64,000 nucleotides of DNA, taken from contig NZ_CP128233.1 in NCBI RefSeq assembly GCF_030344915.1, positions 3,220,570 to 3,284,569 on the forward strand, given 5' to 3'. The position numbers and the translations under genes are program-made. Source of the DNA: Neopusillimonas aromaticivorans (GTDB lineage Bacteria > Pseudomonadota > Gammaproteobacteria > Burkholderiales > Burkholderiaceae_B). Every line of letters begins with the position of its first letter. Position 1 is the stretch's first letter. Shown in pieces: positions 20,686 through 30,584 of this stretch. The notes beneath the pieces are model-generated. The model was not told the DNA's origin and did no database searches. It saw only the letters and a program-made list of their open reading frames with translations.

Positions 20686-21321
20686 ATGCCCGCATCTTCC
20701 GGATCAATTTTTATGGTGGTGGCACCCAGTGGTGCCGGAAAATCCAGTCTTGTCAACGCGCTGCTCGCGCAAGACAACGACATCATGCTGTCGATCTCCT
20801 GCACGACACGCGACCCGCGGCCGGGCGAAGTCAACGACCAGCACTACCGGTTTGTCAGCAAAGAACAGTTTCTGGCCATGCGTGACAACAACGCTCTGCT
20901 CGAGTGGGCCGAAGTCCACGGCAATTTTTACGGCACCCCGCGAGACCGTATTGAAGCCGCCATCAATGACGGACTAGATGTGCTGCTTGAAATTGACTGG
21001 CAGGGTGCGAGGCAGATCAAAAAGCACTTCCCCGACGCCATTGGCATTTTCATCTTGCCACCGTCGATTGAAGCCCTGGAAAGCCGGCTCAAGAACCGGG
21101 GGCAAGATGCCCCGCACGTTATCACCAAACGTCTGCTGGCGGCAGGCAGCGAAATGTCGCACGCTTCAGAATGCCAATATGTTATTATTAATCAAGAATT
21201 TAGCATCGCTTTGGCACAGCTTTCGCAAATTATTTCTGCCGCACGCCTGCGCTACCCTGCGCAAGCGGTGCGGCATTCGGCATTGTTTTCGCAACTGGGC
21301 ATTAGCCCAACTGCCAACTAA
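20686..21321 (+). CDS. gmk: Guanylate kinase
   Basis: Cytoplasmic GMP kinase (211 aa) making GDP for nucleotide and ppGpp pools. P-loop VVAPSGAGKSSLVNALL, GMP-binding SCTTRDPRPGEVNDQHYRFV and WAEVHGNFYGTPRDRIEAAI, LEIDWQGARQIKKHF, IFILPPSIEALESRLKNRGQ. Intact and of normal length. It heads the gmk-rpoZ-spoT cluster, a widespread proteobacterial order that links guanine nucleotide synthesis with the stringent response. Confidence 0.97.
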   Translation: MPASSGSIFMVVAPSGAGKSSLVNALLAQDNDIMLSISCTTRDPRPGEVNDQHYRFVSKEQFLAMRDNNALLEWAEVHGNFYGTPRDRIEAAINDGLDVLLEIDWQGARQIKKHFPDAIGIFILPPSIEALESRLKNRGQDAPHVITKRLLAAGSEMSHASECQYVIINQEFSIALAQLSQIISAARLRYPAQAVRHSALFSQLGISPTAN

Positions 21322-21356
21322 CCTGTTCAACTTATTGTTTCTCAAGGATATTCACC

Positions 21357-21560
21357 ATGGCCCGCATTACCGTTGAAGACTGCCTTTCAAAAATCCCCAA
21401 TCGTTTCAATCTCACACTGGCCGCAACCTACCGTGCGCGCGAACTGGCTCAAGGCCACGAACCACGTATCGAAAGCAAAGACAAGCCTACCGTAACGGCC
21501 TTGCGCGAAATTGCCGCCGGCGTAACCGGTATTGAAATGCTGCGCAAAGTTCCGACCTGA
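21357..21560 (+). CDS. rpoZ: RNA polymerase omega subunit
   Basis: 67-residue omega subunit that helps assemble RNA polymerase and forms part of the ppGpp site on the enzyme. MARITVEDCLSKIPNRFNLT and ARELAQGHEPRIESKDKPTV are diagnostic. Intact; AAGGA lies upstream of ATG 21357. It sits between gmk and spoT, only 35 bp after gmk, so one transcript is likely. Confidence 0.98.
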   Translation: MARITVEDCLSKIPNRFNLTLAATYRARELAQGHEPRIESKDKPTVTALREIAAGVTGIEMLRKVPT

Positions 21561-21579
21561 TCAACAACACGGGGGCACC

Positions 21580-23857
21580 ATGGCGTTTTCCAGTCTTCGC
21601 GATGCTTCAAGCGGCTTGCTGAACGTCTTCAGACGTCCCCGGCTGCGCCGTCGCACGACAACCGCTAAGGCGCGCCCGGCAACAGCGGCACCCGAAAGCG
21701 TTACACCCGCTTCCGCACCCATTGCCTCGCTGGCCCCCTCACGCAGGTCATCAGCCAGTACCTCGACGACAAAGACATTGAACGGGTCAAAGAAGCCTAT
21801 CGATTCGCCGATCAGGCCCACCTTGGCCAATTCAGGGCCAGCGGTGAACCCTACATTTCGCACCCGATCGCCGTAACTGAAATCTGTGCCAGCTGGAAGC
21901 TGGATGCTGACTCACTGATGGCGGCCCTGTTACACGACGTGATGGAAGACCAGGGCGTGCCCAAGCAGGAACTGGCCGAACGCTTCAGCCCCGATGTGGC
22001 CGAAATCGTTGACGGCGTATCCAAGCTTGACCGACTCGAATTTGCATCCAAGGCCGAGCAACAGGCCGAGAGTTTTCGGAAAATGTTGCTGGCCATGGCG
22101 CGCGATGTTCGTGTCATTCTCATCAAGCTGGCCGACCGCCTGCACAACATGCGCACCCTTGGGGCGGTCAGCGCCGAAAAGCGGCGCCGGATTGCACGCG
22201 AAACCATGGACATCTACACCCCGATCGCGCATCGGTTGGGGCTAAATGCGGTTTACCGCGAACTGCAAGACCTTTGCTTTCAGGCCAATTACCCGAACCG
22301 CTACGATGTCATCAAGAAAGCCGTCCTGACGGCACGTGGCAACCGTCGTGAAGTGCTAAGCAAAATCACCGATGCCGTCAAGGTGGCCCTGCCCGCTGCC
22401 GGCATCGAGGCCGAAGTCTCGGGCCGTGAAAAATCGTACTACGGCATCTATAAAAAGATGCTCGAACAGAAAAAATCATTTTCCGATGTCCTCGACATCT
22501 ACGGCTTCCGGGTTGTCGTGCATACGCTACCCGAGTGCTACCTGGCGCTGGGCACCCTGCATCAGCTCTACCGCCCGGTTCCCGGCAAGTTCAAAGACTA
22601 CATCGCAATACCCAAGCTCAACGGCTACCAGTCACTGCATACCACCCTGGTCGGCCCATATGGCACACCGGTCGAGTTCCAGTTCCGTACTCGCGATATG
22701 GACCGTGTTGCCGAAGAAGGCGTTGCTGCACACTGGCTCTACAAAAACGATGACGCCAGTCTGAACACACTTCAGAAGCGCACCCATCAATGGTTGCAAT
22801 CCCTGCTCGACATCCAGAGCCAGACCGGTGATTCCGGCGAGTTCCTCGAACACGTCAAAGTCGATCTGTTCCCTGACGCGGTTTACGTCTTCACCCCCAA
22901 GGCAAAATTGTTTCCTTGCCGCGCGGCGCAACGCCGGTCGATTTTGCCTACTCGATCCATACTGACATCGGCAATCAGGCCATTGCCTCAAAAATCAACG
23001 GCGAATTCTCGCCACTGCGTACCGAACTCAAAAGCGGCGATGCTGTCGAAATCATTACCTCGCCGGCCTCTCGGCCCAGCGCGCAATGGCTGAATTATGT
23101 GCGCACCGGTCGTGCCCGCTCTGAAATCCGTCACTACCTGCGTACGGTCAAGTACGAAGAGTCGGTTGCTTTTGGCCGACGCCTGCTGAGCCAGGCCTTC
23201 GACCAGATCGGGCTGGCCTACCCGGACGACAATGATCCGAACTGGGAAAAGCTGGCTAAAAGTTCCGGGGCGGTCTCTCGCGAAGAAATTCTGGCTGATA
23301 TTGGCCTGGGCAAACGCCTGGCTGCCGTGGTGGCTCGTCGCTTTGCCCCCGAAAATTCAATCGTGGCAACAACCGCTGCAGCCGTCGACGAAATCACATC
23401 GGCCCAGGCCACTGCCGTGCTGGTCCACGGCAACGAAGGCCAGGCCGTTCAACTGGCCACCTGTTGCGGCCCATTGCCCGGAGACGCCATTATTGGCGGT
23501 ATCCGGCTGGGCCATGGCCTGGTCGTTCACATGGCCGATTGCCCGGTGGCCCTGCGTCAACGCGCCAAAGAGCCCGAACGCTGGATTCCGGTCGCCTGGG
23601 CGGCCGATACCGCCCGCCACCTGAACTGTCGTCTTGATGTCACTGTCATGAACGAACGCGGCGTGCTGGGCCGTCTGGCTGCAGAAATTACCGATGCAGG
23701 TTCGAACATCACCCACCTGACCATGCAGGAAGAAGCCGCAGCCACCGGCCTGCTTCACCTGACGGTACAGGTTGATAGCCGCAAGCATCTGGCCCAGGTC
23801 ATCCGTTCCATGCGGCACGTACCCCAGGTACAGAAAATCGTTCGGGTCAAGGGCTGA
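21580..23857 (+). CDS. spoT: Bifunctional (p)ppGpp synthetase/hydrolase (frame broken twice)
   Basis: RelA/SpoT protein of about 759 aa. A longer-than-usual N-terminal leader rich in R, T, A and P precedes the hydrolase domain with the HD motif LLHDVMEDQGV and LADRLHNMRTLGAV. The synthetase domain has VSGREKSYYGIYKKMLEQK and DILDIYGFRV-type residues; then TGS (TPKGKIVSLPRGATPVDFAY) and a C-terminal ACT domain (NERGVLGRLAAEI). An intact HD site and position after gmk-rpoZ identify it as SpoT rather than RelA. Breaks: C-run 21734-21738, which joins APLTQVISQYLDDKDIE, and GG 22901-22902, which joins TPKGKIVSLP. Both are one-base deficits. Confidence 0.94.
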
Positions 23858-23947
23858 GGCCCACCCGTCCTGTGCGGGCCACATCCCCCGCTCAATGAAC
23901 AGCGCCAGGCCTTTTTCAATGAAAAAGACCAGAAAAAGCCTGCCCGC

Positions 23948-24789
23948 TTAATCAATAAACAGGGCGGGGTCTACGCGCTGATTGTTCAGGCTGACATTCC
24001 AGTGCAGGTGCGGCCCGGTCGCGCGCCCGGTCGCGCCCACCTTGCCAATCACCTGACCACGCTTGACCACTTGTCCGACCTTGACGTCCTGCGCTGACAA
24101 ATGGCAATACATGGTGATCAGCCCCAGGCCGTGATCAATGAATATGGTCTTGCCATTGAAATAATAATCATCAACGATCGTTACGACACCATCAGCCGGT
24201 GCTTTCACAGGCGTTCCGGTTGGCACGGCAAAGTCAAGCCCGGAATGCGGGTTGCGCTCTTCGCCATTGAAAAAACGCCGCAAACCAAACGGGCTGGATA
24301 ACCGCCCCTGTACAGGACGATCAAGGCGAATGTTGCTGGGCATCTGGTCACGAAACTGCGCATAGGCCTTCATCTGCGCATCGTATTCGCGTTCAAAGCG
24401 CTTGAGCTGCTCGGGGTCAGGACTTACGTGCTTCTGATTACGCAACGTAATATGCTGTGATTTGTAGTCGCGCGGGTTGACCGTAAATTGAATGCTTCGC
24501 TGGCTGCTGCCTGACCCGACAGTGGCCGATTGAACGCCAGGCTTGACATCAAGGCCGATTCCCACCAGGGCAATCCAGAGCTGGTCGCTGTCTTTAAGCA
24601 CCATGACCGGGTGGTCACGGTAAACAACCGTCGGCGGTGCACTACCCCTTCCCCAAGCTGCAACACCGCCACACCGCCGGGAAACGGATGATTCAGCGTA
24701 CGACTGATATACCCCGTGGCCCACACCGGCACCGAAACGGCAGCCAGTACACACACCACCAACCACCGCATTACCGCCTTGAAACCCAT
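23948..24789 (-). CDS. M23-family metallopeptidase (frame broken once)
   Basis: Exported LytM-domain peptidoglycan endopeptidase of about 280 aa. A signal peptide (MRWLVVCVLAAVSVPVWA) is followed by a beta-rich N-terminal domain (RTLNHPFPGGVAVLQLGEG, SDQLWIALVGIGLDV) and the C-terminal M23 domain with zinc ligands in NPHSGLDFAVP and HLHWN, both present, so it should be active. The break at C-run 24645-24648 joins LGEGGSAPPTVVYRDHPV. The start ATG 24789 follows a GCAGGTG site. Its 5' region contains the AGCCAT tandem repeat 55-120 bp upstream. Confidence 0.9.
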
Positions 24790-24846
24790 AACACACCTGC
24801 AACAAAACACGAAACAAGAAGGCCGTCGCCAGCCCGGCAACATCAC

Positions 24847-24910
24847 AGCCATCAGCCATCAGCCATCAGCCATAGCCATAGCCATAGCCATAGCCATAGC
24901 CATAGCCATC
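24847..24910. repeat. Compound tandem repeat AGCCATC/AGCCAT
   Basis: Counted from sequence: three AGCCATC heptamers (24847-24867), six AGCCAT hexamers (24868-24903), and one more AGCCATC (24904-24910). It lies between the stop of the EamA gene and the start of the M23 gene, both transcribed leftward, so it is in the promoter/leader zone of the M23 gene. Unit number could change by slippage; hexamer changes would not shift a frame but would alter spacing. Confidence 0.9.
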
Positions 24911-24922
24911 AGCATTCAACCA

Positions 24923-25786
24923 TTAGCCGGCCCGGCGCGCATTACAAATAAACACACCCGACAGTACGGCCACAAAGCCAGCCAGCTGGATGGGCATGAG
25001 TTTATCGCCGAAAATCAGGAAAGCCTCGATGGCAACGAGTACCGGCGACAAAAACATCAGGGATGAAGCCGTCGCAGCCTGACCTCGCCGGATAATATAG
25101 ATCAAGAGCATGGTACCAATACCCGTCAGCACAAACGCAGCCCAAAACAACGACGCCCACAGTTCAGGCGACCAGATCCAGCGGGTTTCCCCAAGAATCA
25201 GCGCAAAGGCGCCCGTAAACAGCAAGGTACCGAAATTTTGCAAAGATAGTGCCACGCGGATGTCGACCGCCTGAATAGATGTCTTTTGTACGATGGTACC
25301 GAACGTGATGGACAGAACAGCCAACACCCCCACCATGAAAGCCCACAACGGGAATGCCCCGACACCGGTATTGCTGAGTGCGGGCTGAACAACCAGAAAC
25401 ACACCGATCATTCCCATGAAAATACCCACCCAGACCCGGCGTGACGGAATTTCCTTGAGAATGGGAATGGCAAATACAGCTGTCAGCAATGGCTGCACCG
25501 AACCAATCAAGGCCATGACGGCCGGGGGAACACCACCGGCAATGGCCCAGAACACACCGCATAAATACATACCCTGCAGCAACACACCGGCAAGCAAATG
25601 CTTGGGAATTTCACGCAGTGGCGGCCACTTTACTTTGGCATAGAGGGCAATGCCCGTGAACAGCACTGCTGCAATGCACATGCGCACAAAAAGGAACAAG
25701 GTCGGGTCGGCGTACGGCACAATAGCCTTGCCAACAATGAACCCCGTTGACCATATGAATACGAACAGCGCAGCGATGAAAATCAT
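24923..25786 (-). CDS. EamA/DMT-superfamily transporter
   Basis: Inner-membrane permease of 287 aa with ten predicted hydrophobic segments in two EamA repeats. First: IFIAALFVFIWSTGFIVGKA and GVPPAVMALIGSVQPLLTAV; second: TSIQAVDIRVALSLQNFGTL and ASSLMFLSPVLVAIEAFLIF with GDKLMPIQLAGFVAVLSGVF. The family exports amino acids and other metabolites; the substrate cannot be told here. Intact. A 141-bp gap separates it from the YbbA-like gene upstream; I see no structure in that gap. Confidence 0.88.
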   Translation of the reverse strand: MIFIAALFVFIWSTGFIVGKAIVPYADPTLFLFVRMCIAAVLFTGIALYAKVKWPPLREIPKHLLAGVLLQGMYLCGVFWAIAGGVPPAVMALIGSVQPLLTAVFAIPILKEIPSRRVWVGIFMGMIGVFLVVQPALSNTGVGAFPLWAFMVGVLAVLSITFGTIVQKTSIQAVDIRVALSLQNFGTLLFTGAFALILGETRWIWSPELWASLFWAAFVLTGIGTMLLIYIIRRGQAATASSLMFLSPVLVAIEAFLIFGDKLMPIQLAGFVAVLSGVFICNARRAG

Positions 25787-25927
25787 TTTTTATTGTGTCC
25801 TGTGATGTGTCTCCCGCCCGTAACATACCACAGCACCCAAGCCAGACTACCACACGCCCCACTACTCAATCCCTGCGCCACCCTGCCCGAATATCCCGAA
25901 CCAGGCACAACATGCGAAAACCACGAA

Positions 25928-26611
25928 CTAAGCTGGCACAACGGCTGACAACTTGCCGGCGATCAGGCGCAGTTCCCGGTCACAACGCGCAGCCACCGCC
26001 GGATCGTGGGTTACCATCACCAGCGTAGCCCCCTGCTCACGCAGCAAAGAAAACATCAGCTCGATGATTTTCTGCCCATTTTGCTCGTCAAGGCTGCCGG
26101 TCGGCTCGTCAGCGAACAAGACATCGGGCTTGACAACAAAAGCACGCGCCAGTGAAACACGCTGCTGCTCGCCGCCGGACAACGTCTTTGGGTAATGATG
26201 AAGACGCTCAGCCAGACCCACCCGATCAAGCATGTGGCGCGCCGCATCGGCTGCGGGCTGGCCTGCCAGCTCAAGGGGCAACATCACATTTTCAAGGGCT
26301 GTCAGGTTGGGCAGCAGCTGGAACGACTGAAACACAAACCCCACATGACGGGCCCTAAGCGCCGCACGCCCCTCTTCATCCAGATCGAACAATGACTGCC
26401 CCATAAGGTGCACCGCACCCGAGGTGGGAACATCCAGCCCGGCCATCAGTCCAAGCAACGTTGATTTCCCTGATCCCGATGCTCCGGTAATCGCAAGTGC
26501 TTCGCCCGAGGTCGCGGACAGGTTGACATTATCTAAAATGGTGATCGTGCCTGCAGAGTCAGACACCTGCTGGCATAAATTTTTTACTTCTAAGGAATAG
26601 GTCAAGTTCAT
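25928..26611 (-). CDS. ABC transporter ATP-binding protein, YbbA/LolD type
   Basis: Cytoplasmic ATPase of 227 aa of the MacB/LolD group. Walker A ITGASGSGKSTLLGLMAGL, Q-loop VGFVFQSFQLLPNLTALENV, signature TLSGGEQQRVSLARAFV, Walker B VLFADEPTGSLDEQNGQ, switch His in MVTHDPAVAARC. As in E. coli, where ybbA is divergent from tesA, it lies head-to-head with a TesA-type esterase. The two ATG codons overlap within one CATG at 26609-26612. The cognate permease (YbbP) would be expected downstream but is not there; EamA follows instead. Confidence 0.9.
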   Translation of the reverse strand: MNLTYSLEVKNLCQQVSDSAGTITILDNVNLSATSGEALAITGASGSGKSTLLGLMAGLDVPTSGAVHLMGQSLFDLDEEGRAALRARHVGFVFQSFQLLPNLTALENVMLPLELAGQPAADAARHMLDRVGLAERLHHYPKTLSGGEQQRVSLARAFVVKPDVLFADEPTGSLDEQNGQKIIELMFSLLREQGATLVMVTHDPAVAARCDRELRLIAGKLSAVVPA

Positions 26612-27259
26612 GCGTACCCGATGGCAGTTGATTGTTGCAGCCTTATTTTGCCTGATTACCGGCTTTACCGTTGGCGCTCATGCCGCCAACGCAGCCGACA
26701 AGCCTTCCAGCATACTGGTCATTGGCGACAGTCTTTCGGCCGAGTACGGTCTGCAACGTGGGTCGGGCTGGGTCAATCTGATCCAGAAACGCCTTGACGA
26801 TGCAGGACTAGCCTGGCGGATCAACAATGCCAGCATCAGCGGTGACACTACCAGCGGCGGGCTGAGCCGCTTTCCTGATGCCCTTGAACGCCACAAACCC
26901 GATATCGTCATCATTGAACTTGGCAGTAATGATGCCCTGCGCGGGCTATCGCTGGATATGACCCGCAGCAACCTGGCAGGCATGGTTGAACAGGCCAAAG
27001 CCGCTGGCAGCCGTGTCGTCCTGGTTGGCATGCAGATACCCCCAACTACGGGCGTCAATATACCGAGGCCTTCAAAACATTGTTCGAAGACCTCGCCAAG
27101 GCGAAGCATGTTGCGCTGGTGCCGTTCCTGCTTGATGGCATAGCCACGGATCGAAGCCTGTTCCAGGCGGATGGCATCCACCCGAATGAATCCGCTCAAC
27201 CGGTACTGGCCAATAACGTCTGGAAAGCGCTCGAAGCCCTGGTTACCGCCAGGCCCTGA
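26610..27259 (+). CDS. tesA: Arylesterase / multifunctional acyl-CoA thioesterase I (frame broken once)
   Basis: Periplasmic SGNH hydrolase of about 216 aa. A signal peptide (LIVAALFCLITGFTVGAHA) is followed by block I VIGDSLSAEYG with the nucleophile Ser, block III ELGSNDALRG, and block V DGIHPNESAQ with Asp and His, which is reached only after correcting the C-run 27039-27043 (joins QIPPNYGRQYTEAFKTLFED). AAGGAATAGG lies before ATG 26610. Hydrolyses acyl thioesters and aryl esters. The terminator at 27336 follows. Confidence 0.92.
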
Positions 27260-27335
27260 ACAACACACGATCCATCACATTTAAACAATCACGCTATTCC
27301 GATACACCGACGCAGCAACCGTAACCACGAAAAAA

Positions 27336-27366
27336 AGCCGGCCCCAAAAGGTAGCCGGCTGTTTTT
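27336..27366. terminator. Bidirectional intrinsic terminator between tesA and ppiD
   Basis: Stem AGCCGGC (27336-27342) pairs with GCCGGCT (27354-27360) around an 11-base loop, followed by GTTTTT and preceded by a run of A, so it can end transcripts from both convergent genes. Confidence 0.85.
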
Positions 27367-27385
27367 GGTTATGGTCTGAGCAGAC

Positions 27386-29340
27386 TCAGTTTTCTTCACC
27401 CTGAATCACGGCTTCGGCCTCGGGCAAGCGCTCGACCCCAAGGCTTGCTCGCAGAGCCTGCAGGACAGCACGTTCTTCGGCTTGCCCCCACGCGGCATTC
27501 ATTTCGCGCGGTACATTCACGAGCATCTCGTGGTTGGCAACACCCGCCTTGGCTGTCTCGACCCGAACGACCACATAGCCCCCTGACCGCCCACACCTTC
27601 GTAAGCCGGCAAGGCATCCGCCGAGGCACGGAACGCCGCTTCCAGCGCCTGAGTCTCTACACCCTGAGGGTTGATGCGACTGACGGTCATGGCATCGCCA
27701 AAACCTGCGGGCACCACACCTGCATTTGCCTGCCAGGTTTTCATATCCGCCTGGGCAGCCTCTTGGGCCGCCTTGGTTGCCCGCTCGTTGGTCAGGGCGG
27801 TACGAATGAAACCGGACACCTGATCAAGCGGCTGTACCCGTGCAGGCACCACCTGATCAACCCGTACAACAACCAACGTATCCGGCGAAATCTCGATGAC
27901 GCCCGAGTTCTGCTTCTCTGCCATCAGGGCAGGTGAAAACAATGCGCGACGGACCCGGATGTCATCAAGGATGGCTGCATCGGCACTGGCCGCTGCGGCA
28001 GCGCCCTGTACTTGCTGTTCAGGCAAAAGACGATCTTGCGCAATGCCATTTGCCTTGCGGATTTCCAGACCCAGACCTTGGGCAGCAGGCTCAAGACTGG
28101 TGGCATTGTCGTACGCCAGATCACGCAAACGCGACGCCAGATCTGCGAATCGTTCGGACCCCATCTGACGACGCACTTCAGCCTGCACCTTGGCACGCGC
28201 CTGCTCGAACGTTTCTCCACGCTCGGCCTCGACCTCGGTCGCAAGGAAAATGTGATAGCCGTCTGGCCCTTCAACAACACCTGACACTTGATTGGGGACA
28301 AGCGCAAAAATGGCCGACTCGAGCTGTGCAGGCAAGCTGCCCCGGGACACCCAACCCAGACGACCACCGTCTTTCGCACTGCCGATGTCCTGCGATTCGG
28401 CCTTTGCCAACTCGGCAAAACCGGCAGGATTGTCTTTGAGCGTGTCAGCCAGTGTCTGAGCCCGTGCACGTGCCGCGCTGCGATCTGCCTGCGATGCACC
28501 CTGAGGCGCATTAACAAGAATATGGTTCAGAAACACACGCCCCGGCAAAACATAACGCGACTTGTTTTGCTGGTAATACGCCTGTAAATCGGCTTCGCTG
28601 ATCTCGGGCAGGCCGTTCATGGCCGCTGTCTCGTCAAGAACCAGATACTGCGCACTGATATGCTCGGGCACCTGCAAGGCCGCCTGATTCTGGTCGTACC
28701 AGGTTTTGATGTCTTCATCAGTAACGGTGACCTTGTCGGCATAATCTTGCGCCGCATACGTCTTCAAGCGAATGGTACGCTCGGCGGTCAGGGCTTGCTG
28801 TACCGCATCAGTGACGGGAACAGGCAACGCCGCAGTCAGACCTACCGGGGCAAGTACACGCTGCAACGCCAGTTCGGCCCGCTGACCTTGTTCAAAATCA
28901 CGGCTGGTCATGCCCATGGAAGCCAGAACTTCGTTGTAGCGCTCGGGTGAAAACTGGCCATCAACCTGCAATTCAGGGATCGAGGCAATTGCACGACGCA
29001 GAACATTATCGGACACACTAAAATGATCTTTGGTGGCCGCCTCGACAATGACGGCGCGATCAACAAGTGATTCGAGCAAATTTTCGCGCATTTGCGGGCT
29101 GTTAAGCACAGCCGGATCAAACGCACTGCCCATGCGGGCTTGCAGTTGCTGCAACTGGTTGCGCTGGGCGTTGTCAAAATCCTCTTGGGTAATGGCCGAA
29201 TCGCCAATACGCACCAGTTCTTTATTGGCCGACACATAATTGGTGTAGCCACTGATACCAACAAGCGCAAACGACGGGAAAATCAGGATAACCAGAACAA
29301 GCAGCATCAGGCGCTGATGCGTACGGATAAAATCAAACAT
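27386..29340 (-). CDS. ppiD: Periplasmic folding chaperone / peptidyl-prolyl isomerase PpiD (frame broken once)
   Basis: Inner-membrane anchored SurA/PpiD-like chaperone of about 651 aa. N-terminal anchor LMLLVLVILIFPSFALVGI; SurA-N-like region from VRIGDSAITQEDFDNAQRNQ; parvulin domain from RVFLNHILVNAPQG to GPDGYHIFLATEV; long helical C-terminus. The break at C-run 27579-27583 joins GVGGQGGYVVVRVETAKAG to the end EAVIQGEEN. In many bacteria ppiD follows lon/hupB; here it stands alone, convergent with tesA. Confidence 0.92.
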
Positions 29341-29468
29341 TCATCAAACCCACAGAGTCGTCGGTTCGCCTTCGCGTTACCTGACGATGTATACCCAAAA
29401 ATTACGGCGCAACCTCGGTGCAGCGAGTTTACCACCGAGTGACGCCGGCCCACTTCAAAGGCCAACCC

Positions 29469-30453
29469 TTGTTCAGCTATCGCCACGCATTCCATGCCGC
29501 CAACCACGCCGACGTGCTTAAACACAGCATTCTGGTGCATATTCTTGATTACTTCAATCAGAAAGAAAACCCTTACTGGGTGATCGACACCCATGCCGGT
29601 GCCGGCATTTATGACCTGTCCGATGAGTGGGCGACCAAAAACGCAGAATTTGCCGACGGGCTCGATCGACTGCTTGACGCGGACAAGCACCCGACCCTGA
29701 TCGAGCGCTACCTGCAAAGCGTACAGGCCTTTAACCCCGATGGCATAGCCAACTTTTACCCAGGTTCCCCTGGCTGGCCCTGCAAGCGCTGCGCGAAAAA
29801 GATCGCCTGCGCCTGTTTGAACTGCACCCCACCGAAATTGACATACTGAAAGAAAACCTTTCATTGCAAGACCGGGCCACCCAGAAAAAACCATGGTCTA
29901 CGAACAAGACGGTTTCACGGGCCTGAAGGCCCTGCTGCCCCCGCCAACTCGCCGGGCCATTACCATTATTGACCCGTCGTACGAAGACAAGGCCGACTAC
30001 CGCAAAACATTGCAATGCGTGCAAGACGCCATGACACGGTTCCCGACCGGCTGCTACGCCATCTGGTACCCGCTGGTGCAGCGTCGCGAAGCCACCGAAC
30101 TGCAACGAACCTTTGAAAAAATGAAAGACTGCAACTGGCTTAACGCCACACTAAGCGTACGCAAGCCACCCAGCGACGGTTTTGGCCTGTTTGGCAGCGG
30201 CATGTTCGTCATCAACCCGCCCTGGACATTGCATGGCGACCTGGCCAAGGCGCTGCCGTGGCTGGCAAAGCAACTGGCCCTTGATGAACGCGCCAATTTC
30301 ACCCTGAAGCAATCGGCCTCGGGTACACAACCAGCGTCGAACACAAAGCAAGCACCAGAAAAAAACGTGATTCAGGTTCAAAGCACGCTTCGGGTACAAA
30401 ACATAACTCAGCGGCAAAGCACACCTCGGGCGCAAGGTCAGTCACAGGTGTAA
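29469..30453 (+). CDS. rlmJ: 23S rRNA (adenine2030-N6)-methyltransferase (frame broken twice)
   Basis: SAM-dependent methyltransferase, about 328 aa. Diagnostic FSYRHAFHAANHADVLKHSI at the N-terminus, VIDTHAGAGIYDL as SAM loop, and catalytic motif IIDPSYEDKADY (DPPY-like, with Ser for the second Pro). I start at TTG 29469, preceded by AAAGG, because the family begins here. Breaks: C-run 29767-29770 (joins YPGSPWLALQALREKD) and A-run 29885-29890 (joins ATQKKTMVYEQDG). After WLAKQLALDERA it carries an extra tail of about 50 residues rich in Q, S, T and N, not usual for RlmJ. Confidence 0.92.
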
Positions 30454-30495
30454 AACAGGCTTCAAAAACCAGATAAAGCATGCGCATCAAATAAA

Positions 30496-30529
30496 TTGGC
30501 CCAAGGTTTTAACGAAACCCTTGGGCCAA
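30496..30529. terminator. Strong hairpin between convergent rlmJ and pseudouridine synthase
   Basis: TTGGCCCAAGGTTT (30496-30509) pairs with AAACCCTTGGGCCAA (30515-30529) with one bulged C and a five-base loop. There is no long U tract, so it may work as a weak bidirectional terminator or RNA 3'-end stabiliser. Confidence 0.6.
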
Positions 30530-30584
30530 ACAACACTTAACGCATGGCGGGGCATACACCCCTGAAAAAGAACGAGCCAGACCC

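Noticed and set aside
24637..25066. Plus-strand frames with an AIAIAIAI peptide.
   Set aside because: Product of the AGCCAT tandem repeat read through; no ribosome site or homologous fold.
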